DNA from: Pelagibacterales bacterium MED-G42
GTDB lineage: Bacteria > Pseudomonadota > Alphaproteobacteria > Pelagibacterales > Pelagibacteraceae
Assembly: GCA_002457485.1 (NCBI GenBank)
Contig: NTJL01000008.1
Location: 1 to 38,416 of the forward strand
Direction: 5' to 3'
DNA length: 38,416 bases
A program made the translations under genes and the position numbers. The notes under the pieces were generated by a model. That model was not told the DNA's origin and ran no database searches. It worked only from the letters and a program-made list of their open reading frames with translations. Each line of letters opens with the position of its first letter. Position 1 is the first letter of the stretch. Shown piece by piece: positions 1-11,782 of the stretch.

Positions 1-107
1 AAATTAGTAGAGAAAGAATAAGACAAATTGAAAATAAAGCTTTTGAAAAACTACAAAAGCATATGCTTTTATTAGCCAAGTCAAAAAATCTACTACCAGT
101 AAATTAA
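1..107 (+). CDS. rpoH: RNA polymerase sigma factor (RpoH/sigma-32 type), C-terminal fragment truncated by the window edge
   Basis: Frame starting at nt 3 reads [34 protein letters not shown], typical of sigma region 4.2 ([14 protein letters not shown]). Assignment as rpoH rather than another sigma70-family member is inference. Confidence 0.8.
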   Translation, partial: ISRERIRQIENKAFEKLQKHMLLLAKSKNLLPVN

Positions 108-1396
108 ATTTCAAAAGGGTTTACAACTAAAATAGTGTCATCTCTCTCAGGACTAGTTGATATACTGGATACTTTAGCTCCAATAAAATCCTCAACAGCA
201 AAGATGTATTGTTTTGCGTTTTCTGGTAATGAATTCATATTCTTAATCCCACTTGTGGAAACTTTCCACCCTGGAAATGTTTTATATACTGGTTTTATTT
301 TTATTTGATCCTCTACTGATGCAGGTAAATAATCTAACTTTTTTCCATCAAGCTCGTACGCAATACACATCTTAATCTCATCCAATTCATCTAAAACATC
401 TAATTTAGTTAAAGCAATACCATCTATACCTGAAATTTTTATTGTTTGCCTAACTAAAACTCCATCAAACCATCCACATCTTCTTTTTCTACTTGTGACT
501 GTTCCAAATTCTTTTCCTCGTGTACCTAATAATTCTCCAATATCATTTGTTAACTCTGTAGGAAAAGGACCTTCTCCAACTCTTGTGGTATAAGCTTTAG
601 TAATCCCAAGAACATAATTTATTGAGTTAGGACCGCACCCGGTTCCTGTTGCTGCACTTGATGCAACTGTATTTGAAGATGTAACGAAAGGATAAGTACC
701 ATGATCAACATCAAGCAAAATTCCTTGGGCGCCTTCAAATAAAATTCTCTTTTTTTGTTTTTTATATTGATCGATTTTAAGCCAAACTGGTTGGGAAAAC
801 TCTAATATTTTTGGAGCTATTTTAAGTAAATCTGACTTTAGTTGATCTTTTTCATAAATCTTTTTTCCCAATCCTTTTCTTATTGCATTATGATGAATTA
901 ACACAGACTCTAATCTTTGATCCAAATTTTTTTCTGACCTTAAATCCATTACTCTTATTGATCTTCTTCCAACTTTATCCTCATAAGCTGGTCCAATCCC
1001 TCTTCTAGTTGTTCCTATTTTTCCTTTTCCAGCAGCATCCTCTCTTATTTCGTCCATTTCTCTGTGAAAAGGTAAAATTAAATTCGCTGACTCTGAAATT
1101 ATAAAATTATTAACATTTACATCAACTCCTTTAGATCTTATCTCTTTAATTTCATCTAATAAAGCCCATGGATCAATGACTACACCGTTACCAATTATCG
1201 ATATTTTATCTTTTCTTACAATACCAGAAGGAAGTAATCTTAATTTAAAAGTGACACCATCAATAACAAGAGTATGTCCAGCATTGTGACCACCTTGAAA
1301 CCTAATTACAACATCAGCTTGTTCAGACAACCAGTCAACGATTTTACCTTTTCCTTCATCTCCCCACTGGGATCCAACAACAACTATATTTTTCAT
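104..1396 (-). CDS. purA: Adenylosuccinate synthetase
   Basis: ORF 430 aa; N-term [39 protein letters not shown] motifs. Confidence 0.98.
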   Translation of the reverse strand: MKNIVVVGSQWGDEGKGKIVDWLSEQADVVIRFQGGHNAGHTLVIDGVTFKLRLLPSGIVRKDKISIIGNGVVIDPWALLDEIKEIRSKGVDVNVNNFIISESANLILPFHREMDEIREDAAGKGKIGTTRRGIGPAYEDKVGRRSIRVMDLRSEKNLDQRLESVLIHHNAIRKGLGKKIYEKDQLKSDLLKIAPKILEFSQPVWLKIDQYKKQKKRILFEGAQGILLDVDHGTYPFVTSSNTVASSAATGTGCGPNSINYVLGITKAYTTRVGEGPFPTELTNDIGELLGTRGKEFGTVTSRKRRCGWFDGVLVRQTIKISGIDGIALTKLDVLDELDEIKMCIAYELDGKKLDYLPASVEDQIKIKPVYKTFPGWKVSTSGIKNMNSLPENAKQYIFAVEDFIGAKVSSISTSPERDDTILVVNPFEI

Positions 1397-2208
1397 TATC
1401 TAAATTTATTATCTATTTTCACAGAATTGAGATGATTAATTGGACCATAGCCATTTCCATATTTAGGGTTTGATTTAATCGCTAAATTTACATACTTAAT
1501 TCCAAGCTCACAAGATTTCTTTACTGTTTTTCCACATGATAAAAAAGTTGTAATTGCACTTGATAATGTACATCCGGTACCATGAGTGTTCTTTGTTCTA
1601 AATCTCTGACTATCAAAAACTTTTATTTCATTATTGTTAACAAAAACATCTCTAACAAATTTATTTTTTAAATGTCCACCTTTAATAAGTACATTTTTTG
1701 CACCATACTTAATTAATCTTTTAGCAGCATAAATCATATCTTCTTTATTTATGATCTTTGTATGAGTAAGTATCTCTGCTTCAGGAATATTTGGCGTGAT
1801 TAGAAATACTTTGTTGATCATCTTTAATTTAAGTAAATTTATTGCCTTGAAATCTATCAATTTAGCTCCACCTTTTGCAACCATGACAGGGTCTAGAACT
1901 ATTTTTTTAACTTTTACTATTTCTAGAGCTTTTAATACTGATTTTATTACATTTGAAGAGTGAAGCATTCCAATTTTAATTGCATCAGGCCTTATATCAT
2001 TAGAAGTAAAGACTATTTGGTTAAAAATTTCTTTTGAGTCAATACTAACAATTGATTTTACACCAGTAGTATTTTGAGATGTCACAGCGGTTACAGCTGT
2101 CATTGCATAAGAACCTAGAGATGTAACAGTTTTTATATCAGCTTGAATTCCTGCTCCACCTGATGAGTCTGACCCAGCAATTATCAGTATTTTTGATTTT
2201 GGTTTCAA
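1396..2208 (-). CDS. thiD: Hydroxymethylpyrimidine / phosphomethylpyrimidine kinase
   Basis: [43 protein letters not shown] motifs. Confidence 0.96.
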   Translation of the reverse strand: MKPKSKILIIAGSDSSGGAGIQADIKTVTSLGSYAMTAVTAVTSQNTTGVKSIVSIDSKEIFNQIVFTSNDIRPDAIKIGMLHSSNVIKSVLKALEIVKVKKIVLDPVMVAKGGAKLIDFKAINLLKLKMINKVFLITPNIPEAEILTHTKIINKEDMIYAAKRLIKYGAKNVLIKGGHLKNKFVRDVFVNNNEIKVFDSQRFRTKNTHGTGCTLSSAITTFLSCGKTVKKSCELGIKYVNLAIKSNPKYGNGYGPINHLNSVKIDNKFR

Positions 2209-2209
2209 T

Positions 2210-3541
2210 TTATTTTATTTCTCTTTTAATTATACTAATACATCGATAAAGAAGTGCTTTATTCTCACTTTCTACCATTACTCTTATTTTTGATTCAGTT
2301 CCAGACTTTCTAACTAATATTCTTCCTTGACCTTTAATTAATTTTTCAGCTATTTTTATAGACTTTTTTATACTGGCTTTATTTATTATACTCTTATCTT
2401 TTACTTCTATATTTTGTAAAAGTTGAGGTGTCTTTTTAAATTTTTTAAAAAATTCACTAGCTTTTTTTCCTTTTCTCAAAGCAAACAGAGCTTCTAGAGC
2501 TACAAGTAGGCCATCCCCTGTCGTTGCAAATTTACCTAAAATAATATGTCCAGATTGCTCACCACCTAAATTGTAATTATTTTTTTGCATTTTTTCTTTA
2601 ACATACCTGTCTCCAACATTGGCTCTTATGAATTTTATACCATTAGATTTGAAATAATTTTCTAAACCATAATTCGACATTGATGTTCCTACCACACCTC
2701 CTTTAAGCATCTTTTTATTTTTCCATCTATCTGCTAAAGCAGCAATTATTTGGTCTCCATCTATAATATTACTATTTTCATCACACATTATTACTCTGTC
2801 TGCATCTCCATCTAATGAAATACCCATATGAGCTTTATATTTTTTTACAGCTGATTTAATTTTATTTGGAAAAGTAGAGCCACAATTTTTATTAATATTC
2901 AAACCATTTGGTTTTACTCCTATTGATATAACTTTGGCACCTAACGATTTTAATAATTCAGGTCCCGCTTTATATCCGGCACCATTTGCACAATCTATAA
3001 CGATTCTTAAACCTCTCAAATTAAATTCTTTATTAAAATTTTTTTTTAAAATTTTTATATACTTTTTGGTACCTGTTTCTAATCGTTTAACTCTTCCTAA
3101 TTTTTCAGGTTTTGAGAGATTTTTTGAAATATTTTTATCAATAAGACTTTCTATCTTCTTTTCTATTTTGTCGGATAATTTCATCCCATCAGGACCAAAT
3201 AATTTTAACCCATTATCATGGTGAGGATTATGAGATGCGGTTATCATTATACCCATATTCGCTTTCATTTCCTTAGTTAGCATTGCTAAACCGTTTGTTG
3301 GCAAAGGTCCCAAAGTATATACATGCATCCCAGCTGAGGCTAAACCAGATACAAGTGCTGGCTCGAGTGTATAACCTGATAATCTTGTATCCTTAGCAAT
3401 AATTGCAGTTTGTTTTAATTTTTTTTGAGATTTAAAGTATGTTCCACTTGCCAAACCAAATTTAAAGAACATATCTCCATTTATATATTTACTATTAATA
3501 GCACCTCTAATCCCATCTGTTCCAAAATATTTTTTTGACAT
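2210..3541 (-). CDS. glmM: Phosphoglucosamine mutase
   Basis: KYFGTDGIRG, active-site TASHNPHHDNGLK, DGDADR motifs. Confidence 0.97.
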   Translation of the reverse strand: MSKKYFGTDGIRGAINSKYINGDMFFKFGLASGTYFKSQKKLKQTAIIAKDTRLSGYTLEPALVSGLASAGMHVYTLGPLPTNGLAMLTKEMKANMGIMITASHNPHHDNGLKLFGPDGMKLSDKIEKKIESLIDKNISKNLSKPEKLGRVKRLETGTKKYIKILKKNFNKEFNLRGLRIVIDCANGAGYKAGPELLKSLGAKVISIGVKPNGLNINKNCGSTFPNKIKSAVKKYKAHMGISLDGDADRVIMCDENSNIIDGDQIIAALADRWKNKKMLKGGVVGTSMSNYGLENYFKSNGIKFIRANVGDRYVKEKMQKNNYNLGGEQSGHIILGKFATTGDGLLVALEALFALRKGKKASEFFKKFKKTPQLLQNIEVKDKSIINKASIKKSIKIAEKLIKGQGRILVRKSGTESKIRVMVESENKALLYRCISIIKREIK

Positions 3542-4593
3542 TAATTATTTATGATTTCTTTGAAAACTTTTATACACTGAATTGCTTCATTAACGTCATG
3601 AATTCTTAAAATTTGAACTCCTTGCATAATTAAATAGATTGTTGATGCCATAGTTCCCCCATATCTTAAATTGCTATCATTTTTTTTTGATATTTGTTTA
3701 ATAAATCTTTTTCTTGAATTACCTACAAGTATAGGAAAACCAAGTGAATGGAAAATAGATATATTCCTAATCAGACTCATATTATGTTTCAAATTTTTTC
3801 CAAAACCAATCCCTGGATCTAAAATTATTTGATTATGAACAATTCCTTTTGACCTCAATAATTTTATTTTATTCTCGAAAAAATCATATATCTCCAATAA
3901 TTCATTTTTATATTTTGGTCTAATTTGCATATTCTCAGGATTTCCTTGTATGTGTTGTATAACAAATGGAATTTTATATTGATTCAAAACTGATAAAGTT
4001 TTAGAGTCATAATTTAAGCCAGAGGTATCATTTATTAATTTTATTCCAAATTTAATACCTTTTTTCATAATATTAGATTTTCTAGTATCTAGAGATAAAG
4101 GTATTTTTTTACTTAGTAATTTTATAATTTTATTTATTCTTGCCCACTCTAGATCTTCACTTACTTCTACAGACCCTGGTCTGGTTGACTCTCCACCAAC
4201 ATCAATTAAGTCTGCACCATATTTAAATAAATCTAAAGCATGTTTTATACCTTTATTTTTTGAGTTGAATTTTCCTCCGTCTGAAAAACTATCTGGAGTT
4301 AAATTTAGCACTCCTAATATATTTGGAATTTTTTTAAAATTTAAATTTGAAAAGTTTTTTTTTTTTGACCTTATTTTTTTGATATCTAAATTAATTTTTA
4401 TCTTTAACTTTTTAGGTAAATTTTTTATTTCTTTTACTAAAATTCTTTTCTTAATTTTTTTTGTTATAATTTCAATTTGATCAAATGATATTTCATCTAG
4501 TCCATGTAAAGGAATTGTCTTTTTTTTTTTTACTAAAATTTTTGAGTGTGGACCATAGTAGAAATTACACGCTCTAGTGTAATATCTGTTCAT
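3541..4593 (-). CDS. folP: Dihydropteroate synthase
   Basis: ILGVLNLTPDSFSDGG, DVGGESTRPGS, DPGIGFGK motifs. Confidence 0.95.
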   Translation of the reverse strand: MNRYYTRACNFYYGPHSKILVKKKKTIPLHGLDEISFDQIEIITKKIKKRILVKEIKNLPKKLKIKINLDIKKIRSKKKNFSNLNFKKIPNILGVLNLTPDSFSDGGKFNSKNKGIKHALDLFKYGADLIDVGGESTRPGSVEVSEDLEWARINKIIKLLSKKIPLSLDTRKSNIMKKGIKFGIKLINDTSGLNYDSKTLSVLNQYKIPFVIQHIQGNPENMQIRPKYKNELLEIYDFFENKIKLLRSKGIVHNQIILDPGIGFGKNLKHNMSLIRNISIFHSLGFPILVGNSRKRFIKQISKKNDSNLRYGGTMASTIYLIMQGVQILRIHDVNEAIQCIKVFKEIINN

Positions 4594-4599
4594 AATTTT

Positions 4600-6534
4600 T
4601 TAATGTACTATTTTTGGTTTTAAACCCATTGCACCTAAGGCTGAGTCTTGATCATTTTTTTCTTCTGGATTTTCTGTAACTTTATCTTTAGGATATAAAT
4701 TTTTATTGATAATATTCTCAATTTCCTCACCTGTTAATGTTTCATATGTTATAAGGGCTTTTGCAATTTTATGTAAATCGTCAATTTTTTCAGTTAATAT
4801 TTTTTTAGCTTGATTGTATCCTTCATCAACTAACTTTCTTATTTCTTTATCTATTTTTTGTGCAATCTCCTCTGAAACTGATTGTGTTTGAGTAACAGAT
4901 CTTCCTAAAAATACTTCTTCCTGATTTTCACCATACTCCACAGGTCCCATTTCTTCACTCATACCGTATTTTGTTACCATAGCTCTAGCAAGTTGTGTTG
5001 CTTGGTTGATATCTGAGCCACTTCCTCCACCTGCACCAGTAGATATATTATCTTTACCAAAAATTAATTCTTCAGCTACTCTACCTCCAAAACATACTGC
5101 CAATCTAGCTTTGAGGTATTTGATTGAGTAACCATGTTTGTCTCTTTCAGGTAAATTCATAACCATTCCTAAGGCTCTTCCTCTAGGGATAATTGTGGCC
5201 TTATGTATAGGATCATAGCTAGGCATATTAAATGAAACTAGTGCATGACCTCCCTCGTGATATGCTGTCAGTTTTTTTTCATCTTCAGTCATTACCATTG
5301 AACGTCTTTCAGCTCCCATCATCACTTTATCTTTTGCATCTTCGAATTCTAGCAAAGTAACAATTCTTTTATTTTTTCTTGCTGCTAGCAGTGCTGCCTC
5401 ATTTACAAGGTTTGCTAAATCTGCACCTGAAAATCCTGGTGTACCACGCGCAATAGTTCTTAAGTTTACATCTGGAGCCATTTTAATTTTTTTAACATGA
5501 ACTTTTAATATTTTTTCTCTTCCAATTATATCTGGATTAGAAACGACTACTTGTCTATCAAATCTACCTGGTCTTAATAAAGCTGGATCTAACACATCAG
5601 GTCTATTGGTTGCTGCAATAATTATAACTCCTTCGTTAGTATCAAAGCCATCCATTTCGACTAATAATTGGTTTAAAGTTTGTTCTCTCTCATCATTACC
5701 TCCACCTAAGCCTGCTCCTCTACTTCTTCCAACAGCATCTATCTCATCTATAAAAATAATACATGGAGAATTTTTTTTACCTTGTTCAAACATATCTCTA
5801 ACTCTAGAAGCGCCAACTCCCACAAACATTTCCACAAAATCAGATCCCGATATTGTAAAAAAAGGAACTCCTGCTTCCCCGGCAATTGCTCTCGCTAACA
5901 AAGTTTTACCAGTTCCTGGGGGTCCTACTAATAAGGCTCCTCTTGGAATTTTTCCACCTAGTCTACTAAATTTTTTTGGATCTTTTAAGAATTCAACAAT
6001 TTCTTCAACTTCCTCTTTTGCTTCTTCTACCCCGGCAACGTCGTTGAACGTAACTTTACCCTTAAGTTCATTCATCATTTTAGCTTTAGATTTTCCAAAC
6101 CCCATAGCTCCACCTTTGCCTCCTTGCATTTGTCTCATAAAGAAAATCCAAACTGCAATCAATAATAGCATTGGAAACCAAGATAATAGAACACCAAATA
6201 ATGAAGGCATTTTTTCCTCTAAAGGTGCAGCTGAAATACTTACACCTTTGTCTGATAATTTTTCTATTAAATTTGGATCATTAGGAGAATAAGTGGAGAA
6301 AGCATTGCCATTTGCATAAACACCCTTAATATTATTTCCTTGTATTTCAACTTTTAAAACCTCACCATTTTCTACTGAGTTTAAGAATTCAGAAAATATA
6401 ACTTGATTACTTCCTCTAATGTTGGACTGTGGGTTTTTAAACATGTTATACAAGCCTATGGTTAAAAAGACTATGATACCCCACATTGCGAGATTTTTTA
6501 AATTCATGATCTTAAGATAAGAATTATTACACAA
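4600..6534 (-). CDS. ftsH: ATP-dependent zinc metalloprotease FtsH
   Basis: N-terminal TM segments, [40 protein letters not shown] zinc site. Confidence 0.99.
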   Translation of the reverse strand: MCNNSYLKIMNLKNLAMWGIIVFLTIGLYNMFKNPQSNIRGSNQVIFSEFLNSVENGEVLKVEIQGNNIKGVYANGNAFSTYSPNDPNLIEKLSDKGVSISAAPLEEKMPSLFGVLLSWFPMLLLIAVWIFFMRQMQGGKGGAMGFGKSKAKMMNELKGKVTFNDVAGVEEAKEEVEEIVEFLKDPKKFSRLGGKIPRGALLVGPPGTGKTLLARAIAGEAGVPFFTISGSDFVEMFVGVGASRVRDMFEQGKKNSPCIIFIDEIDAVGRSRGAGLGGGNDEREQTLNQLLVEMDGFDTNEGVIIIAATNRPDVLDPALLRPGRFDRQVVVSNPDIIGREKILKVHVKKIKMAPDVNLRTIARGTPGFSGADLANLVNEAALLAARKNKRIVTLLEFEDAKDKVMMGAERRSMVMTEDEKKLTAYHEGGHALVSFNMPSYDPIHKATIIPRGRALGMVMNLPERDKHGYSIKYLKARLAVCFGGRVAEELIFGKDNISTGAGGGSGSDINQATQLARAMVTKYGMSEEMGPVEYGENQEEVFLGRSVTQTQSVSEEIAQKIDKEIRKLVDEGYNQAKKILTEKIDDLHKIAKALITYETLTGEEIENIINKNLYPKDKVTENPEEKNDQDSALGAMGLKPKIVH

Positions 6535-6570
6535 TTAACAAGTGACAAAATATCAATAAATTCAAGAATT

Positions 6571-7599
6571 TTATTGTTCTTTTTTAATTATTACTGTTTG
6601 TCTAACTTTTTTAATTAAACATCCACCTAATGTGGCATTTAAGTAAGATTTATTAGTAATTAATTTAATCAGATTTACAATTTTTTTACCTCTTACTGGA
6701 TAGTGTTTTTTTCCAATAAATTTAATAATTTCGGTTAATGATCTAAAAGTAACCTCTTCAGATTGTTGAAAAAATTTTTCTTTTAAAATAAACGATTCTT
6801 TTTTTTTTATAAAAGTTGCATTCTCCCTTAAGTTTAAATTTTTATAAAAGATTATATTATTATTAGAAATTTTTAAATTATTAATTGTTAGAAGAAATTT
6901 ATTTCTATCTAGTCCTTCATTCTCTAGTTGTTTTAGAAGATTTCTAATTTTTACTCTTTTAAATTTATCATTTTTATTAGATGGATCATCAACATAAAAA
7001 CCAAATATATTTTTGCTAATGTAAATTAAATCATTTTTACTTAAGTCTAGAAGGGGTCTTATTATATCTATTTTATCTTGTTGAGTTTTTTTACCCAATG
7101 AAACTAATCCCTTAAGGCCACTTCCTCTAATAATTCTAATGAAAAAATTTTCAAATAAATCATCTAAATGATGACCTACGAGGATATGATTTATTTTAAA
7201 TTTTTTAGCCCTTTCAATCAATAAGTTGTACCTTTTATCTCTTGCAACGGATTGAATATTAGTTTCAGGTTTCGGTCCTTTCCAATTTAGAATATTCAAA
7301 TTCACTGAAATTTTTTTCAAACTTTTTTTTACATTATTTGCCTCTGAAGTGGAATTTTCTCTTAGTTTATGATCAACCAAAAAATATTTTGGATTTAATG
7401 AATTTTTTAAAGAATAAACTTTTGATAAAAATGATAAAGCTAGGCTATCTGGGCCTCCAGACACTGCTACAATAAAATTTTCATCAATATTTAAATTAGC
7501 TTCATACTTTTTGTAAATATTAAAGATTCTCTTATTTTTTAATTTATTTAATAAAAATTTATGAGTCTTGTTTTTTACACTCAAATTTTTTAGACTCAT
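6571..7599 (-). CDS. tilS: tRNA(Ile)-lysidine synthase
   Basis: SGGPDSLALSFL PP-loop, HHLDDLFENFFIRIIRGSGLKGL. ORF start overlaps the upstream ybgF 3' end by 41 nt; the true start may be internal. Confidence 0.93.
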   Translation of the reverse strand: MSLKNLSVKNKTHKFLLNKLKNKRIFNIYKKYEANLNIDENFIVAVSGGPDSLALSFLSKVYSLKNSLNPKYFLVDHKLRENSTSEANNVKKSLKKISVNLNILNWKGPKPETNIQSVARDKRYNLLIERAKKFKINHILVGHHLDDLFENFFIRIIRGSGLKGLVSLGKKTQQDKIDIIRPLLDLSKNDLIYISKNIFGFYVDDPSNKNDKFKRVKIRNLLKQLENEGLDRNKFLLTINNLKISNNNIIFYKNLNLRENATFIKKKESFILKEKFFQQSEEVTFRSLTEIIKFIGKKHYPVRGKKIVNLIKLITNKSYLNATLGGCLIKKVRQTVIIKKEQ

Positions 7600-8548
7600 A
7601 TTTTGCTTTTTGAATTACAGACTGATTTGCTTTTGGGTATTGAACTTCAACGCCATTTATCATTTTACATCCTTGATCTTTTTCTCCAATTTGAACCATC
7701 GATACACCAAGTTTTAATAGATTGATTGGAGCTTTTTTTCCTTTTGGATATTTTTGATATCCCTCTAAATATGCTGAAGCTGCGTCTGTATAAAGCTGTC
7801 TGATTCTGAATGTTTCTGCGTACCAATATTGGGCACTACCAGCTAATTCATGATTTGAATTTGAAAGAACAAATTCTCTAAAAGCTCTTTCTGCAGTACT
7901 GTAATCTCCTACTTTTAAGAAACTAGTTGCAAACTCATATTGTTTTTGAGGGTTAAGATCTTTAGGAAGAATTTTTTCTTCCGACTCAAACGTTTCTGTA
8001 ATTATTGTTGCAGTAGTGTCTACTGACTGTATTTGTTGAGAAGTTTCAGATGTTTCAGTATCTTTATAAGAAATTGAACCTAAATCTTGAGGTTGAGAGG
8101 TGCCTGGAAGAATATTATTATCATCTATTTTTGGTTTAGATGATAGATTAATCTCTTTATCTCCCGACATAATATTAGATTCTATACTTTGAAATCTCAT
8201 TTGATTATCCGCTTGTATTTTTGATAACCTATTGGATAACTTATCCAACTTAAAATTAATTTCCTCAAATTTATTTGTAAGTTCTCTAAATTGTTCCTCT
8301 ACCTCTGACAACTTAAGTAAGTGTCTTGTTAATACATCTTCAGAATTATTTTCTATCATATTATCGCTTTCCTCAAAATCAATGTTTCCAGAATACACTG
8401 CTTTCTCAAGAGTTTTTAAATCTTTTTGAATATTTTCTAAAGTTTGGTAGATATTATGATTATCTGCAGAGCTATTATTTAAAAAAAAAAAATTTAATAA
8501 AAATAAACTTAGTAGTACTAATTTAAATTTTTTGAACATAAATTGCAT
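7559..8548 (-). CDS. ybgF: Tol-Pal system protein YbgF/CpoB
   Basis: Signal peptide, coiled coil, C-terminal TPR region (YEFATSFLKVGDYSTAERAFREFV...AQYWYAETFR...Y...YPKGKKAP); next to pal/tolB. Confidence 0.9.
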   Translation of the reverse strand: MQFMFKKFKLVLLSLFLLNFFFLNNSSADNHNIYQTLENIQKDLKTLEKAVYSGNIDFEESDNMIENNSEDVLTRHLLKLSEVEEQFRELTNKFEEINFKLDKLSNRLSKIQADNQMRFQSIESNIMSGDKEINLSSKPKIDDNNILPGTSQPQDLGSISYKDTETSETSQQIQSVDTTATIITETFESEEKILPKDLNPQKQYEFATSFLKVGDYSTAERAFREFVLSNSNHELAGSAQYWYAETFRIRQLYTDAASAYLEGYQKYPKGKKAPINLLKLGVSMVQIGEKDQGCKMINGVEVQYPKANQSVIQKAKYESKKFECKKQDS

Positions 8549-8564
8549 TTTATCTTTAAAAAAA

Positions 8565-8612
8565 TGGCAAAAAAAAGACCCTGAAATTCATATTCGATTT
8601 TTCAGGGTCTTT
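8565..8612 (-). terminator. Rho-independent terminator after pal
   Basis: Perfect 13-bp inverted repeat AAAGACCCTGAAA (8574-8586) / TTTCAGGGTCTTT (8600-8612), followed on the minus strand by a T-run; lies in the pal-ybgF gap. Confidence 0.9.
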
Positions 8613-8624
8613 GAATTTTTAAAA

Positions 8625-9110
8625 CTAATTTGCCTTAACTGTTACAGATCTTCTATTTTTTGACCAAGCTAAAGGATTAGAGCCTGAATCTACAGGTCTT
8701 TCTTTTCCATAGCTCAAAACTGATATTCTATCCGAGGATATTCCATAAGTCATAAGATAATCTTTTGCTGCATTAGCTCTTCTTTCTCCTAAAGCTAAAT
8801 TATATTCTCTTGTACCTCTTTCGTCAGCATGTCCCTCTACAACAACATTAATACTTGAATTTTTTCTTAACCAAGCAGCTTGAGCTCTTAAAGTTTCTCT
8901 TGATGCTGTGGTTAATATAGATTCATTGGTTGCAAAGAAAACTCTATCTTTTACACCATCAGCTAAATATTCTACTGTATCTGTTCCTGTGTAAACATCG
9001 CCTTGAATTTGACCACTTAAAGTTTCAACTTTTTTTGAAGCACATGCAGTTAGCACTAGGCATGTAGCTAAAACTAACATTGTGTTATTTAAAATTTTGC
9101 TTATTTTCAT
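8625..9110 (-). CDS. pal: Peptidoglycan-associated lipoprotein Pal (OmpA-like)
   Basis: Lipobox LTAC, OmpA-like NVVVEGHADERGTREYNLALGERRANAAKDYL. Confidence 0.97.
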   Translation of the reverse strand: MKISKILNNTMLVLATCLVLTACASKKVETLSGQIQGDVYTGTDTVEYLADGVKDRVFFATNESILTTASRETLRAQAAWLRKNSSINVVVEGHADERGTREYNLALGERRANAAKDYLMTYGISSDRISVLSYGKERPVDSGSNPLAWSKNRRSVTVKAN

Positions 9111-9195
9111 TAAATTGCTCCTTGCTGCTATTTCTAAAAACCTACTTTTTCACAACTAAATAGAGGTTTCAAGTCTAAAAATCAAGTAAATTCAA

Positions 9196-10539
9196 CTAAT
9201 TACTTAATAAAGATGACCATGATGGGTCAGATGCATCAGTAGCTGTCTCTACCAATCGCTCATTATAGCCTGTTAAATCTATAGACCATAATTTAGCAGA
9301 AAAACCCTCACCTTTAGCGTTGGTCTTTGTTTCTCTATAAAAGATTAGAACCCTACCATTAGGCGACCACGAAGGTGCCTCCTGGTAAAAATTTTCTGTC
9401 AATAGTCTTTCGCCAGATCCATCAACTCTCATTACTCCAATATAAAATTTTCCTTTATGTAATTTAGTAAATGCAATTAAATCACCTCTTGGTGACCATA
9501 CAGGTGTTCCATATAATCCTTTACCAAAAGATATTCTTTTAACATTAGTTCCATCACTATTCATTACATATATTTGTTGATATCCACTTCTGTCAGAATT
9601 AAAACAAATATACTTACCATCTGGTGAATATGATGGGGATGTATCTATTGATGGATGATTAGTAATTCTCTCAACTATTCTATTTTCTAAATCCATAGTA
9701 TAAATATCTGATTTACCATCTTTAGCAAAACTCATAATAATTTTTTTACCATTTGGTGAAAATCTTGGAGCAAAAGTCATTCCTGGAAAATCTCCGACAA
9801 CTTCTTGGGTTCCAGTTTCAATATCAAGTAGATATACTCTTGGTAGATTTTTAAAATAAGAGAGATAAGTTACCATTTGACTTGTAGGATTAAACCTAGG
9901 GGTTAATACAAGCTCGTTTCCAAGTGTCAAAAACTTATTATTGAATCCATCTTGATCCATTATCGCTAATTTTTTTATTCTTTTTGTTTTTGGACCTTCC
10001 TCAGCAACATAAATGATCCTGGTATCAAAATATCCTTTTTCTCCAGTCAATCTCTCATAAATTTTATCAGTTATAATGTGACCAACTCTCCTCCAATTAC
10101 TTGGCACTGTAGTAAAAGCTAACGCCATCATTTCTTTTGCAGCCAACACGTCCCACAGTCTAAATTCAACTCTAAGTTTTTCATTTATATAACTTACTTT
10201 TCCTGTAATTAGTGCTTGTGCTTTGATTAAACGCCAGTCCTCAAATCTCGGTTTTAAATTAGCAATATCTGGTGCTTGGAGGAAGGCATCTTTACTTAAA
10301 GGATTAAATAATCCTGAAGTTCTAAGATTATTTTCAACAATATTTGAAATTTCAGATCCAATATTTTCTATTTTAACAATATTTTTAAATTCCTTTTTAG
10401 ACAAATCATCTATTGACAAAGGTGAAACAGCTAATGGAAGAGGATCTAAATTTCCTCTAGTTATATCAATTTCTATTAAAGCAAATACTTTAATTGGCAA
10501 AAAAATAAATAATACTAAATAAAATAATTTTTTTATCAT
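9196..10539 (-). CDS. tolB: Tol-Pal translocation protein TolB
   Basis: Signal peptide, WD40-like beta-propeller repeats ([26 protein letters not shown]). Confidence 0.97.
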   Translation of the reverse strand: MIKKLFYLVLFIFLPIKVFALIEIDITRGNLDPLPLAVSPLSIDDLSKKEFKNIVKIENIGSEISNIVENNLRTSGLFNPLSKDAFLQAPDIANLKPRFEDWRLIKAQALITGKVSYINEKLRVEFRLWDVLAAKEMMALAFTTVPSNWRRVGHIITDKIYERLTGEKGYFDTRIIYVAEEGPKTKRIKKLAIMDQDGFNNKFLTLGNELVLTPRFNPTSQMVTYLSYFKNLPRVYLLDIETGTQEVVGDFPGMTFAPRFSPNGKKIIMSFAKDGKSDIYTMDLENRIVERITNHPSIDTSPSYSPDGKYICFNSDRSGYQQIYVMNSDGTNVKRISFGKGLYGTPVWSPRGDLIAFTKLHKGKFYIGVMRVDGSGERLLTENFYQEAPSWSPNGRVLIFYRETKTNAKGEGFSAKLWSIDLTGYNERLVETATDASDPSWSSLLSN

Positions 10540-10548
10540 AAGACTATA

Positions 10549-11358
10549 TTAACCTTCTAACATCTCTCTTGCATCAAAATTTAATTGTAATTCTTTCCAT
10601 CTTTCATATCCAGTAGTAGGGACTCTTAATGGCTGACATAATTTAATAGCTCTTAAGGCACTTTCAGCAAGCACTTTATAAAAGCCTTGCCCAGGCTTAT
10701 TCATTCTAGCATGATCTAATATCTCAGATTTAGTAACAGATCCATCAGGATCTAATTGCAACCTTATTCTTACCAGTAAATTTTCATTAAAAGGCAGTCC
10801 TAAAGGTATGCTCCAACAACCAAATATTTGAGCTTTTAAAGCATCCTCTTCACTAAGAGATAGGCCTGTAACTTCTACGTTTCTTTCTTGATCTTGAGTA
10901 ACCTTTTTTGATTGTTTGTTAACTTCTGAACTTTCAATTTTTGATTTATCTATCAGTGCAGCGATATTATTAGGATCAAATAGTTCTTTTTTTTCAAACT
11001 CCGAAACTTGTTTAACTTCATTATCTATTTTTTCAGGATTTTGTTTTTCATCTTTAATTTTTTCAATTTTATTTACTTTTTCATCTGGCAAAGGTATTGC
11101 ATCTGGTTTTTTCTTCTTAACTTTTTTTGGTGGGGCTTGTTCAGAAACTAATTTTTTTTCTTTTTCTTTGACTTTTTCAATTATTTTTTTTGCCTTAGGA
11201 GCAAATGGAATATTGGTTTTTTCAGTAATTTGAATTAATTCTACACTTACTATTGGTGGGAGATCAATTGGTTTTTTGGCTAAAAAGGGTAAGCTCATCG
11301 CAGTTATAAAAATAAGTAATAGATGTAAAGCAGAAGATAATATTATACTTCTATTCAA
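10549..11358 (-). CDS. tolA: TolA-like protein (TonB/TolA C-terminal)
   Basis: N-terminal TM, K/E-rich central region, C-terminal TonB/TolA-like domain; between tolB and tolR. Confidence 0.88.
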   Translation of the reverse strand: MNRSIILSSALHLLLIFITAMSLPFLAKKPIDLPPIVSVELIQITEKTNIPFAPKAKKIIEKVKEKEKKLVSEQAPPKKVKKKKPDAIPLPDEKVNKIEKIKDEKQNPEKIDNEVKQVSEFEKKELFDPNNIAALIDKSKIESSEVNKQSKKVTQDQERNVEVTGLSLSEEDALKAQIFGCWSIPLGLPFNENLLVRIRLQLDPDGSVTKSEILDHARMNKPGQGFYKVLAESALRAIKLCQPLRVPTTGYERWKELQLNFDAREMLEG

Positions 11359-11364
11359 TTTTAA

Positions 11365-11781
11365 CTACCTTTGCTTATAAGGTTCTGAAATTAAAGCCAC
11401 TTTTGTAAAACCAGAACCTGATAAAAGACCCATTATTTCTAACACTCTACCATAATTAATTGTTTTATCTCCTCGTACATAAATTCTGGTGTCTGTTCTA
11501 TTTTTTGATACGGCCAAAACCTTTGCTATAATTTTATCGTATTCTACTTGAGACTCTTGAATGAATATTTCACCTTTTGAATTTATAGATAAAGTAAGAG
11601 GTTCTACTTCTTCAGGCAGAGAGTCTGCAGAACTTTCTGGCAAATCAACCTGAACACCAACTGTAAGTAATGGTGCTGTAACCATAAAAATAATAAGTAA
11701 TACTAACATCACATCTACAAAAGGAGTTACATTAATTTCACTCATTGGTTCTTTAGAAGAACGATTAAATTTAAATGTCAT
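11365..11781 (-). CDS. tolR: Biopolymer transport protein TolR
   Basis: MSEINVTPFVDVMLVLLIIFMVTAP motif. Confidence 0.97.
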   Translation of the reverse strand: MTFKFNRSSKEPMSEINVTPFVDVMLVLLIIFMVTAPLLTVGVQVDLPESSADSLPEEVEPLTLSINSKGEIFIQESQVEYDKIIAKVLAVSKNRTDTRIYVRGDKTINYGRVLEIMGLLSGSGFTKVALISEPYKQR

Positions 11782-11782
11782 A

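Noticed and set aside
2934-3224. + strand ORF within glmM
   Set aside because: Antisense to a well-supported glmM; F/L/S-rich shadow translation.
5606-6292. 228-aa + strand ORF antisense to ftsH
   Set aside because: Lies entirely inside ftsH on the opposite strand; low-complexity composition and no recognizable domain. Shadow ORF.
10916-11233. + strand 105-aa ORF antisense to tolA
   Set aside because: Mirror of the K/E-rich tolA linker, giving an F/S-rich artefact.
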